Source of the DNA: Sulfurovaceae bacterium | GTDB taxonomy: Bacteria > Campylobacterota > Campylobacteria > Campylobacterales > Sulfurovaceae | Direction: 5' to 3' | NCBI GenBank assembly: GCA_029933395.1 | Contig: JAOZOG010000036.1 | Coordinates: forward strand, 3,661 to 16,166 | Length of the DNA stretch: 12,506 nt | Part shown: positions 1 to 6,156 of the stretch, piece after piece | Layout: each line of letters begins with the position of its first letter | Numbering within the stretch: the stretch's first letter is position 1 | The notes under the pieces: generated by a model | The model's input: only the letters and a program-made list of their open reading frames with translations | What the model was told of the DNA's origin: nothing | The model's database searches: none | Translations under genes and position numbers: made by a program

Positions 1-30
1 CATACGCTTTTTGTCTATACTTTGCCTGAT

Positions 31-45
31 GCTTATGCAATAAGC
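31..45. repeat. Short inverted repeat ahead of the first gene
   Basis: GCTTAT and ATAAGC form a perfect 6-base inverted repeat around a 3-base centre. It lies 26 bases upstream of the first start codon. A TATACT at 15-20 could be a -10 box whose -35 would lie at or beyond the window edge. No T-run follows, so it is more like a protein-binding site than a terminator. The function is not established. Confidence 0.3.
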
Positions 46-71
46 CCGGAATAAAACAGAAAGAGAGGAAG

Positions 72-401
72 ATGAAAAAGAACCCAAAACGACCTTCATC
101 CAAAGCCTTTCTTGAGGAGGCAAGCAGATACTGCTACAGTCAGCTGACGCTTTACAAGTTCAACCACTCTACATTGGAGATCGATGAGAAGTATCGGGAG
201 GGACGGATCACAGCACTCAACTATATCGCCGATCTGACCTTCTACTTCATGCAGCGTGAGAGGCATATCGCAGAGGAGTTTCTTGTCGAGCTGGAGAGGC
301 AGCTGGAGGTGGTGGATGGGCTCAAGTCACAGAGTTATATTCAGGGAATCAGAGACAGTATCGAAGAGCTCCGGCAGGAGATCGGAAAACTCGAACACTG
401 A
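72..401 (+). CDS. Small helical protein of unknown function, upstream partner of a Y-family polymerase
   Basis: I do not recognise this 109-residue protein. It has a basic N-terminus (KKNPKRPSSK), no signal peptide or clear membrane segment, and one cysteine (Cys21). The C-terminal third is rich in Glu, Lys and Arg with a heptad-like spacing (roughly residues 66-108), suggesting a long helix or coiled coil. The start ATG is preceded by a purine-rich AGAGGAAG, a plausible ribosome binding site. The stop lies 9 bases before the GTG of the polymerase, so the two are almost certainly co-transcribed and perhaps translationally coupled. That makes an accessory role in DNA damage tolerance possible, but this rests on position only. 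Codon use fits a real gene. A cytosolic location is inferred from the lack of targeting signals. Confidence 0.75.
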   Translation: MKKNPKRPSSKAFLEEASRYCYSQLTLYKFNHSTLEIDEKYREGRITALNYIADLTFYFMQRERHIAEEFLVELERQLEVVDGLKSQSYIQGIRDSIEELRQEIGKLEH

Positions 402-410
402 AGGCAACAG

Positions 411-1679
411 GTGTTTTTGCATATCGATATCGACAGCTTTTTCGTCTCAGCCGAGCGCAGTCTTGATCCCAGCCTCAAAAATATTCCCGTGGCAGTGGGA
501 GGCCGGAGCAACCTGGAGATCTTCGAGAGAAATCGCAACCATACCCGTCTGATGGATGAAAACAGCGGCGCCTTCGTCACGCCGGTATTTTACAATGACA
601 AGGAGAAGACCTTTCGCTCCTTTTTTATCGATATCATCGACGGGAGGGAAAAGGTCAGGGGGATCGTCACGACATCGAGCTACGAAGCCAGAGCATGCGG
701 AATCAAGACAGGGATGCCGATCGCACATGCATTGAGACTCTGCCCGGATCTGGTCGTGGTTCCCTCTCATTATCTTCTCTATCATCAACTCTCCAGAGAT
801 ATCTATCGTTTTTTGCAGGTCCGTATTCCTCAGCTCGAACAGTACAGCATCGATGAGTTTTTTGCCGATCTGAGCGGCTGGATCGGAGAGGATGAGATAG
901 ATAGTTTTGCCTCGGAGATCAAAGACGGTATCTACCGGAAATTTGATATCCCCGTCTCCATCGGTATCGCCAGAGCCAAATGGATCGCGAAACTGGCGAC
1001 CTCTTATGCCAAACCGTCCGGTATCTATCATGTCAAGGATATCGATACATTCATAGAGAAGATTCCTGTCGAAAAGTTCCCGGGAATAGGCCGTGGCTTT
1101 CAGAAGAGGCTCAAGGCACGCTATATCAATACACTGGGGGAGGTGCGGCGCAGAAAGGCGCTCTTCTACAGCTGGAAAAAACCCGGTATTCAGCTCTATC
1201 ATCGCATTTGTGGCGATGACCATGAAGGTATCGTGGAAAAGCCTGCACGGAAGTCTATCGGCATCAGTCGTACCTTTGATCCGATAAGGGAGAGTGAAGA
1301 GGTCCGGCGGCGCATCATGGTGATGGCGAGGCATATCGTCTATATGGCGATGAAGAGGGATTTCAACCCTACACTCTTCTATCTCAAGGTCAATTACGAC
1401 TATGGCATTCGAGCCAAAATCACCCACAGAAGCCAGCGTCTTTTCAATGAGAAGGAGTACAAAGAGGCACTCTCCGGGATGTACGATGAGATCAGAAAGG
1501 AGGGGTTGGGTGCCATCAAGCTGACACTGAGTGTTTCACACTTTGCCGACCGGAAGAGAATGACGCTTTCGCTGCTGGAGTATGAGGAAGACCGGAGAGA
1601 ACATCGTCTCAGCAGCGGGGTCCAGAAACTCAGGGAGAAGTTTGGACTGGATATTGTCAAGACAGGGAGTGAGATGTAG
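411..1679 (+). CDS. Y-family (DinB/Pol IV-like) translesion DNA polymerase
   Basis: This 422-residue enzyme is expected to copy past damaged template bases in the cytosol. The palm starts HIDIDSFF: Asp6 and Asp8 match the first catalytic motif, and Phe11 matches the steric-gate position that excludes ribonucleotides. The second motif YSIDEFF places Asp148-Glu149 as metal ligands. SSYEAR (89-94) contacts the incoming nucleotide. A helix-hairpin-helix-like stretch (FPGIGRGF, 223-230) lies in the thumb, followed by a little-finger domain from about 280. Between AVGG (28-31) and GIVTTSSYEAR (from 84) there are about 50 residues, where Pol IV has roughly a dozen, so a lineage-specific insertion is likely. 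Near the C-terminus MTLSLLEY (384-391) sits where related enzymes carry a clamp-binding QLSLF. The start is GTG with a weak AAGG upstream, which fits coupling to the gene before it. Whether it is a strict dinB orthologue or another Y-family branch is unclear. Confidence 0.93.
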   Translation: MFLHIDIDSFFVSAERSLDPSLKNIPVAVGGRSNLEIFERNRNHTRLMDENSGAFVTPVFYNDKEKTFRSFFIDIIDGREKVRGIVTTSSYEARACGIKTGMPIAHALRLCPDLVVVPSHYLLYHQLSRDIYRFLQVRIPQLEQYSIDEFFADLSGWIGEDEIDSFASEIKDGIYRKFDIPVSIGIARAKWIAKLATSYAKPSGIYHVKDIDTFIEKIPVEKFPGIGRGFQKRLKARYINTLGEVRRRKALFYSWKKPGIQLYHRICGDDHEGIVEKPARKSIGISRTFDPIRESEEVRRRIMVMARHIVYMAMKRDFNPTLFYLKVNYDYGIRAKITHRSQRLFNEKEYKEALSGMYDEIRKEGLGAIKLTLSVSHFADRKRMTLSLLEYEEDRREHRLSSGVQKLREKFGLDIVKTGSEM

Positions 1680-1687
1680 ACTCGTTA

Positions 1688-1711
1688 TGTGGACGGAAAT
1701 ACCCACGATAC
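1688..1711 (-). repeat. Degenerate REP-like element (copy 2)
   Basis: Read on the minus strand this is GTAT followed by CGTGGGTA, a 4-base loop TTTC, then CGTCCACA. It has the same layout and orientation as the better copy 45 bases away, with several substitutions, and its stem now includes wobble pairs and mismatches. Similarity to the neighbour supports a shared origin. REP identity is inferred from the GTAG-type head plus imperfect palindrome. Confidence 0.5.
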
Positions 1712-1732
1712 AAACCTTCAATACATTCTTTT

Positions 1733-1756
1733 CGTGGGCAGGAATGCCCACGCTAC
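1733..1756 (-). repeat. REP-like palindromic element (copy 1), between convergent genes
   Basis: On the minus strand a GTAG head (1756-1753) is followed by a perfect 8-base stem CGTGGGCA, loop TTCC, and TGCCCACG. This is the architecture of REP elements mobilised by TnpA-REP (RAYT) enzymes, though no such enzyme is in the window. The G of GTAG is also the last base of the cytochrome stop codon, so element and gene abut exactly. On the plus strand the hairpin lies downstream of the polymerase gene and is followed 11 bases later by a T-run (1764-1771), so it could also help end that transcript. Confidence 0.6.
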
Positions 1757-2268
1757 TATTGCTCTTTTTTTGACCGTGCAACCTTCTCCCGCAGGAAAGC
1801 CTCTCTGTGTTCGATGCCCAGCAGTTTTTCTCTGGTGAGGTCAGGATAATTTCCGCCCAGTCCTTTCCCGTCATTGCCATGGCAGCCTCCGCAGACACTG
1901 GTGAAAAACATCTCTGCGTCGGCAGGGTAGGGCTCGCTGCACTTTTTGCCGGAGAGACTCAAGACATAGCAGGCGATTTTTGGGGCATCTTCACGGGAGA
2001 CATAGCCTCCCTCCATCACACCGCCGACAAAGCCAAGATCGTAGGAACCGTGGTTGATAACGGAGATGATGTATTGTTTGGCATACTCAGGGGTGTCGAT
2101 TTGGGAGAGCTCCTCTTCGAAATGGCTGGCTTGATGAGATTTTGCATGTGAGTGATAGGCGGTGGTTTTTTGCCGGTGATCTCTGGCGGATTTTGTACCG
2201 GAGAAGTAGGCATTGAAGATGCCATAGAGTATGATTAGAATGAAAAGAGAAGCGATAAGTTTATTCAT
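1756..2268 (-). CDS. Membrane-anchored c-type cytochrome with unusual domain order
   Basis: This 170-residue protein has one N-terminal hydrophobic segment (about residues 4-20) that probably anchors it with the rest in the periplasm. A His-rich linker follows (31-49). One haem-binding motif, CGGCH, lies at 126-130, followed by GNDGKGLGGNYPDLT, the usual sequence after the haem site in class I cytochromes and CcoP-like subunits. No methionine follows it. Residues 60-106 instead look like the second half of such a domain, including the GGVMEGG stretch (Met85 a possible axial ligand) and the closing helix PKIACYVLSLSG. So either the domain is circularly permuted, or it is the remains of a two-haem protein that lost one haem site and its C-terminus. 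It would carry electrons in respiration or detoxification; the partner is unknown. No Shine-Dalgarno sequence precedes the ATG. It lies 54 bases downstream of amrB. Confidence 0.8.
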   Translation of the reverse strand: MNKLIASLFILIILYGIFNAYFSGTKSARDHRQKTTAYHSHAKSHQASHFEEELSQIDTPEYAKQYIISVINHGSYDLGFVGGVMEGGYVSREDAPKIACYVLSLSGKKCSEPYPADAEMFFTSVCGGCHGNDGKGLGGNYPDLTREKLLGIEHREAFLREKVARSKKEQ

Positions 2269-2322
2269 AAAACTATTTTATAATAAATATAATGATTGAT
2301 ACATTAACAATGGGAAGATACA

Positions 2323-3126
2323 TCAATAAAATATGGCGCTGACATAGCCGACCACCCTGGAGCGGTCACCGCTGTAGTCCGCACTGGTGCGATAGTCGAT
2401 CAGCTTTGATCGCAGCCCCAGTTTTTTTGCCGCTTCGATCATCGCTTCGATACCTGTGATTCCGCAGGCTTCACAGCCTTTGGCCAGTTCGCCTCGGTCA
2501 AGCAGGGAGATCGCACGGAGGCAGTGGCTGTCGAGTTCCCTGGCTTTTTCCTGAGTATAGAAGTGGCTGAGATCGCTGCTGATAACGACGGCATTTTGGG
2601 GATCCTGGAGCAGGTAGCTGATAATTTTTGCTATCTGCCCGGAGGGGATATCGCCGTAGACCAGTTCGATCACTTTCGCTTTGGGAAGATAGTGCCGGAT
2701 AAAGGGCATCTGTACCTCTGTCGAGTGTTCTTTGTGGTGTGCCTTCTCTTCAAAACCGATTTTGAATCGCCTGGCAAGATCGATCAGATAGTCCGTATCG
2801 ATCGCAATATCTCCGCAGGGTGTTTCGTAGCTCTCGAAATAGCTTCCGCTGATACCCCGGAAGTAGTGATGATGGCTTGGGCCTATGACGATCACTCTTG
2901 CCGCAGAACTGCGTGAGAGGACCATATAGGCGAGATTGGCAGTGAAGCCGCTGTAGACATAGCCGGCATGGGGTACGATAATTGCCCTGGAATAGACTTT
3001 GAAGACGGGATCGGCTTTGGTTTGAGTGCTGACCATTTCGCTGAATTTGCGAAAATAGATCTCCAGTTTCCTGCAGTTTTTGGGGTAGAAGGCCCCGGCT
3101 ACCGCCATCTCCCTGCGATGCTGCAT
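2323..3126 (-). CDS. amrB: AmmeMemoRadiSam system protein B (MEMO1 family)
   Basis: This 267-residue protein belongs to the MEMO1 family, whose fold resembles non-haem iron class III dioxygenases. The diagnostic motifs are present in order: AVAGAFYP (8-15), VPHAGYVYSG (51-60), IGPSHHHYF (81-89), EHSTEVQMPF (133-142), SSDLSHF (183-189), the EACG cysteine (Cys221) and the closing GDRSRVVGYVSAIF. His53, His85 and Cys221 match the metal-binding set described for human MEMO1; Asp185 and His188 lie nearby. Length is typical. The family's biochemical role in bacteria is not settled. It is one of three proteins often encoded together with an AMMECR1-type protein and a radical-SAM enzyme. Its ATG is 2 bases after the amrA stop, with AAGAGAAG inside the end of amrA serving as ribosome binding site, so the pair is translationally coupled. 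It is probably cytosolic. Confidence 0.93.
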   Translation of the reverse strand: MQHRREMAVAGAFYPKNCRKLEIYFRKFSEMVSTQTKADPVFKVYSRAIIVPHAGYVYSGFTANLAYMVLSRSSAARVIVIGPSHHHYFRGISGSYFESYETPCGDIAIDTDYLIDLARRFKIGFEEKAHHKEHSTEVQMPFIRHYLPKAKVIELVYGDIPSGQIAKIISYLLQDPQNAVVISSDLSHFYTQEKARELDSHCLRAISLLDRGELAKGCEACGITGIEAMIEAAKKLGLRSKLIDYRTSADYSGDRSRVVGYVSAIFY

Positions 3127-3128
3127 CG

Positions 3129-3683
3129 CTACTTCTCTTTGTATTTGGTAGCCTGGTATGTCTTGATATCAGGATGCTTTTCGAGACAGTTTCCCGGCAG
3201 GCCCGCTTTTTGGCAGAGGGTCCCGAAGAAGCTGTCGAAGTCTGGCAGCTGCTCCCATACAGAGGGCAGGTACGTCGACCGATAGCCATCCAGTTCCAGT
3301 ACGACACCATCGATACCGGGGCGGATCTTTTTCCTCAGATCTTCGACATCCTTATACTCCAGGGTTTTAGGCTCGGTGAGGACAGAGACTTCGATCTTGA
3401 TCTTGTCGAGTTCATCGAGCGTCAGGGGATTGAAGCGCGGATCACGCAGTGCAGCCGACTGTGCATTGGCGATAATATCTTTGTAGAGCGGCTGATAGGC
3501 CGTAAGTGAACCGATGCAGCCTCTGAGCTGATCATTGGGACCTTCCGTCAGTGTGACGAAAGCCGCACCGTTTTTCTTGAGTTCCGGATACTCCTCAAGC
3601 ATTTTTTCCACATCGAACGAACTGTTTAGCCCCAATGCGACTGCGATGGCCGCCTTGGCAAGTTGAATCATAATATCACCCAT
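3129..3683 (-). CDS. amrA: AmmeMemoRadiSam system protein A (AMMECR1 family)
   Basis: This 184-residue protein has the AMMECR1 signature LRGCIGSL at 53-60, with Cys56 as the conserved cysteine, then AALRDPRFNPLT (77-88), the Ile/Glu-rich strand KIKIEVSVLTEP, DGVVLE (125-130) and YLPSVWEQLPDF (138-149), in the family order. Length is normal. The molecular function is unknown; the strict genomic pairing with MEMO1-type proteins suggests that they act together, perhaps on a modified substrate made by the radical-SAM partner, which is absent here. AAGGAG (3696-3691) precedes the ATG by 7 bases. A consensus-like promoter lies directly upstream, so amrA is the first gene of a minus-strand operon with amrB and probably the cytochrome. 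No signal peptide is visible. Confidence 0.93.
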   Translation of the reverse strand: MGDIMIQLAKAAIAVALGLNSSFDVEKMLEEYPELKKNGAAFVTLTEGPNDQLRGCIGSLTAYQPLYKDIIANAQSAALRDPRFNPLTLDELDKIKIEVSVLTEPKTLEYKDVEDLRKKIRPGIDGVVLELDGYRSTYLPSVWEQLPDFDSFFGTLCQKAGLPGNCLEKHPDIKTYQATKYKEK

Positions 3684-3704
3684 TTCTCTCTCCTTTTTTT
3701 ATCC

Positions 3705-3733
3705 ATTATAGCACTTGCGGAGATATTTTTCAA
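3705..3733 (-). promoter_or_regulatory. Sigma-70-type promoter for amrA-amrB
   Basis: On the minus strand TTGAAA (3733-3728) and TATAAT (3710-3705) are separated by exactly 17 bases, and TG one base before the -10 makes it an extended -10 element. This is five of six and six of six matches to consensus. Transcription would begin near 3698, giving a leader of about 15 bases that contains the ribosome binding site. It lies in the short gap after the hydrolase gene, so amrA need not depend on readthrough. Confidence 0.75.
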
Positions 3734-3756
3734 ATCTATTTGGAGTCTCTGATTTC

Positions 3757-3781
3757 GGTTTATTCCCGAAGGAACGAAACC
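3757..3781 (-). terminator. UUCG-capped hairpin across the hydrolase stop codon (possible terminator)
   Basis: On the minus strand GGTTT, a small internal loop, then TTCC with a TTCG loop and GGAA, then T and AAACC form a two-part stem. The loop is C(UUCG)G, an especially stable tetraloop class. The upper stem is made by the last codons of the hydrolase, and the stop codon falls in the descending arm. No T-run follows, so it is at best a weak intrinsic terminator; an mRNA 3'-end stabiliser is an alternative. Confidence 0.35.
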
Positions 3782-4584
3782 ACACTTGCGCTGAATGCCT
3801 CAGGCTGCTCCATATGAATGGAGTGCGCAGCATTTTTAATCGTTTTGTATACCGTATGGGGTATCTTCTCTGCCAGCAGGGCGGATTTGTCCGATGGGAA
3901 AAGGATATCCTCCTCTCCCCTGACGACAAGTGTTTTTGACTTGACTTCGGAGAGTTTCGCGAGACAATCGAACGCTGCGATCGCTTCTACCTGCTTCCTG
4001 AAGGCTGTGGTGCTCTGAGGATAGGGGTAGTGAACGGTTTGGTAGAGTGCCCGCTCTACCATTTTTTCATTTTCAAAGAATGCTTCTGTAAAAATCCAGT
4101 AAAAAAGCATACGAAACCATTCGGTTTTGCCCATACCTGCCGCCAATGTATCTGCCCAGTCGGAGAAGAGGGCATTGTTGCGTTTGGAGTCTGAAGAGGC
4201 GGTGCCTTCCAGTATGAGGCGGTCGACAAGATCGGGATAGCGAATGGCGAGATCGAGTGCCACGAAGCCGCCCATCGAATGGCCGAGCAGATCGAAAGAG
4301 TCCAGTCCCAGGTGCCGGGAGAGTGCGACACAGTCGTCAGCGATCTGCCGGATACTTGTATCGGTATCCTGGGGGACTGTTCTGCCCGATCCTCTGTTGT
4401 CGGGCATAATGAGCAGAAAATGACGGGAGAGCTCCTTTGTGACAGGCTGCCAGCTCTGTGAATCGCTGGCCAGGCCGGCGACAAGCATCAGCGGTTTTCC
4501 TGATCCTATCGTTTCATAATAGAGATGGATACCGTTTACCTTAACAAATCCCTTGATATTTTTCTGTGGCCCGGTATTTTTCAT
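3760..4584 (-). CDS. Alpha/beta hydrolase
   Basis: This 274-residue protein has the complete alpha/beta hydrolase plan. The nucleophile elbow GHSMGG gives Ser103, the acid is Asp226 (RGEEDILFP), and the base is His254 (KNAAHSIHMEQPE). The oxyanion region LVAGLASDSQSW (34-45) has Ala-Gly where many relatives have His-Gly, and PDNRGSGRT (61-69) is the usual strand-5 region. A helical cap lies at about 130-205. It most resembles the 3-oxoadipate enol-lactonase/BioH-like group, but the substrate cannot be read from sequence and no catabolic genes flank it. The start is fixed by AAGGAG (4596-4591), 6 bases before the ATG. It is cytosolic by lack of a signal peptide, and is transcribed away from the protease gene. 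Confidence 0.9.
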   Translation of the reverse strand: MKNTGPQKNIKGFVKVNGIHLYYETIGSGKPLMLVAGLASDSQSWQPVTKELSRHFLLIMPDNRGSGRTVPQDTDTSIRQIADDCVALSRHLGLDSFDLLGHSMGGFVALDLAIRYPDLVDRLILEGTASSDSKRNNALFSDWADTLAAGMGKTEWFRMLFYWIFTEAFFENEKMVERALYQTVHYPYPQSTTAFRKQVEAIAAFDCLAKLSEVKSKTLVVRGEEDILFPSDKSALLAEKIPHTVYKTIKNAAHSIHMEQPEAFSASVVSFLRE

Positions 4585-4603
4585 ATTGTTCTCCTTGACT
4601 CTA

Positions 4604-4632
4604 TTGTACTCTTTTTGTGGGTTTTGCCCAAA
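4604..4632 (-). promoter_or_regulatory. Candidate promoter for the hydrolase gene
   Basis: On the minus strand a TACAAT box (near 4609-4604) lies 17 bases after a weak TTGGGC (near 4632-4627). The -10 is five of six to consensus, the -35 only three of six. It overlaps the candidate promoter for the divergent protease gene, so the two could be co-regulated or compete. Confidence 0.45.
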
Positions 4633-4651
4633 TATGGTTTTATGGTATAGT
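4624..4651 (+). promoter_or_regulatory. Candidate extended -10 promoter for the protease, predicting a leaderless mRNA
   Basis: TTGCCC (4624-4629), a 16-base spacer, and TATAGT (4646-4651) with TG one base before it form an extended -10 promoter. Transcription would start about 6-8 bases after the -10, that is at or next to the ATG at 4657. The only purine stretch, AAGGG, touches the start codon and cannot work as a normal ribosome binding site. Confidence 0.45.
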
Positions 4652-4656
4652 AAGGG

Positions 4657-6105
4657 ATGAGATTTTTACTTTTGCTGCTTCCTTTGATCGTCTTTTCTGC
4701 CCCATTTCATGACAAAAAGATGTCTGATGGTATCAGCTCATCTGTCGTCAAGATCTTTACGGTGGCAGTTGAGCCGGATTACTTCCGTCCCTGGCAGATG
4801 AAGAGTCAGCGTGCCTCTTCGGGTTCGGGCGTTTTGATAGAGGGGAATCGGATTTTGACTGCTGCACATGTCGTCAACAATGGTGTCTTTATCACAGTCA
4901 AAAAATCATCAGATCCGGAAAAATATATCGCCCACACCAAATGGATTTCACACGAAGCGGATCTGGCACTCCTGGAAGTGGAGAATCAGCGTTTCTTCGA
5001 GGGTATGAAAGCATTGAAACTCGGAGCGACTCCCCATCGACAGGATGGCGTCGCCGTCTATGGCTATCCGGAGGGAGGCAATGAGATATCGATCACACAG
5101 GGAATCGTTTCGAGAATCGATCAGACGCTCTATGTCTACAGCAACTTCGATCTTCTGACACTGCAGATCGATGCCGCCATCAATGCCGGCAACAGCGGAG
5201 GTCCGGCACTGAACGAGAAAGGGGAGATTGTCGGTATCGCAATGCAGAAGATCGATGATTCCGACAATATAGGCTATATCATTCCTTCGCAAATCATACG
5301 GCACTTTCTGGATGACATTCGGGATGGTATCTACGATGGGTTCCCGGATGACGGGCTCTATATCCAGACGATGGAAAACAGCAATCTGAGAAAACACTTT
5401 GGGATGAGGGAAAGAAGCGGTGTACTGGTGACCCGGGTCGTGGACGGCAGCTCCTGTGATGGTACTATCAGACGCGGGGATGTCCTGCTGGAGATAGATG
5501 GTGTGAAGGTTGCCAATGACCTCAGTATACCGATGAAGGGAGGCAGTCGTGTCTCTGCCAATTATCTGATACGCCGTCATCAAATTGGTGAGAAGCTTTC
5601 GATGAAAGTCCTCAGGGAAGGAAAAGAGATCGTGATGGATATTCCCCTGAAAAGAGAGAGACTCCTTGTTCCCTATAAACATGGAGAGCGTCCCGAGTAT
5701 ACGATATTTGGCGGTATGATCTTTATGCCTTTGACCCGTAATTATCTGCAGGTTTGGGGAAAGGGGTGGGCAGAGAAGGCCCCTGTGAAATTTGTGGATC
5801 TGATCAAAAACAGGAACTATCCGACCGGAGAGAGGGAGGAGCTTATATTTTTGCAAAATACACTGCCTGACAGGGAAAATGTGGGGTACAATTTTGTCCA
5901 TGATATTGTAGATGAGGTCAATGGCAGAAAGATACGTACTTTTGCAGAATTTGTCGAACGTATCGGAGGGAGAGACTCCGGAGAAGTCAGAATCGGCCTG
6001 GAAAATGGCAGCGTAATCGTCATCGACAGGAAGAGTGCTGCCCAGGCCAATGAAAGACTCCTGCATCGCTACAGTATCCCAAAAAGCGCTTATTTGCAGA
6101 AATGA
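4657..6105 (+). CDS. Exported Deg/HtrA-like serine protease with PDZ domain
   Basis: This 482-residue protein opens with a typical signal peptide (MRFLLLLLPLIVFSA, cleavage probably near residue 15), so it acts in the periplasm or at the envelope. The trypsin-like domain has the full triad: His71 in LTAAHVV, Asp102 in ADLALLEV and Ser180 in AGNSGGP. A PDZ domain follows at about 233-330 (SGVLVTRVVDGSS, RRGDVLLEIDGVKV). A second region at about 345-460 begins with YTIFGGMIFMPLT and ends in a PDZ-like strand-helix pattern. That layout resembles the Deg9-type group more than classical DegP/DegQ, so I give no symbol. It probably degrades or refolds damaged exported proteins. The next in-frame ATG (residue 22) would delete the signal peptide, so the first ATG is favoured despite the lack of a spaced ribosome binding site. 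It is monocistronic, with the hydrolase divergent. Confidence 0.92.
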   Translation: MRFLLLLLPLIVFSAPFHDKKMSDGISSSVVKIFTVAVEPDYFRPWQMKSQRASSGSGVLIEGNRILTAAHVVNNGVFITVKKSSDPEKYIAHTKWISHEADLALLEVENQRFFEGMKALKLGATPHRQDGVAVYGYPEGGNEISITQGIVSRIDQTLYVYSNFDLLTLQIDAAINAGNSGGPALNEKGEIVGIAMQKIDDSDNIGYIIPSQIIRHFLDDIRDGIYDGFPDDGLYIQTMENSNLRKHFGMRERSGVLVTRVVDGSSCDGTIRRGDVLLEIDGVKVANDLSIPMKGGSRVSANYLIRRHQIGEKLSMKVLREGKEIVMDIPLKRERLLVPYKHGERPEYTIFGGMIFMPLTRNYLQVWGKGWAEKAPVKFVDLIKNRNYPTGEREELIFLQNTLPDRENVGYNFVHDIVDEVNGRKIRTFAEFVERIGGRDSGEVRIGLENGSVIVIDRKSAAQANERLLHRYSIPKSAYLQK

Positions 6106-6156
6106 TTTTATTCTGACTGGATTGCAGCGATACCATAAGCGCGATATGGCAAAATA

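Noticed and set aside
447..1427. A 326-codon open frame antisense to the polymerase
   Set aside because: It lies inside a clear Y-family polymerase gene, has no recognisable motifs and no convincing upstream ribosome binding site.
1681..1760. The repeats in the convergent gap as the start of a CRISPR array
   Set aside because: Only two copies exist, one strongly diverged, each a compact hairpin with a GTAG-type head, and no cas genes are near.
2750..3310. A 186-codon minus-strand frame crossing the amrA-amrB junction
   Set aside because: It overlaps two well-supported genes in another frame and its translation has no domain pattern.
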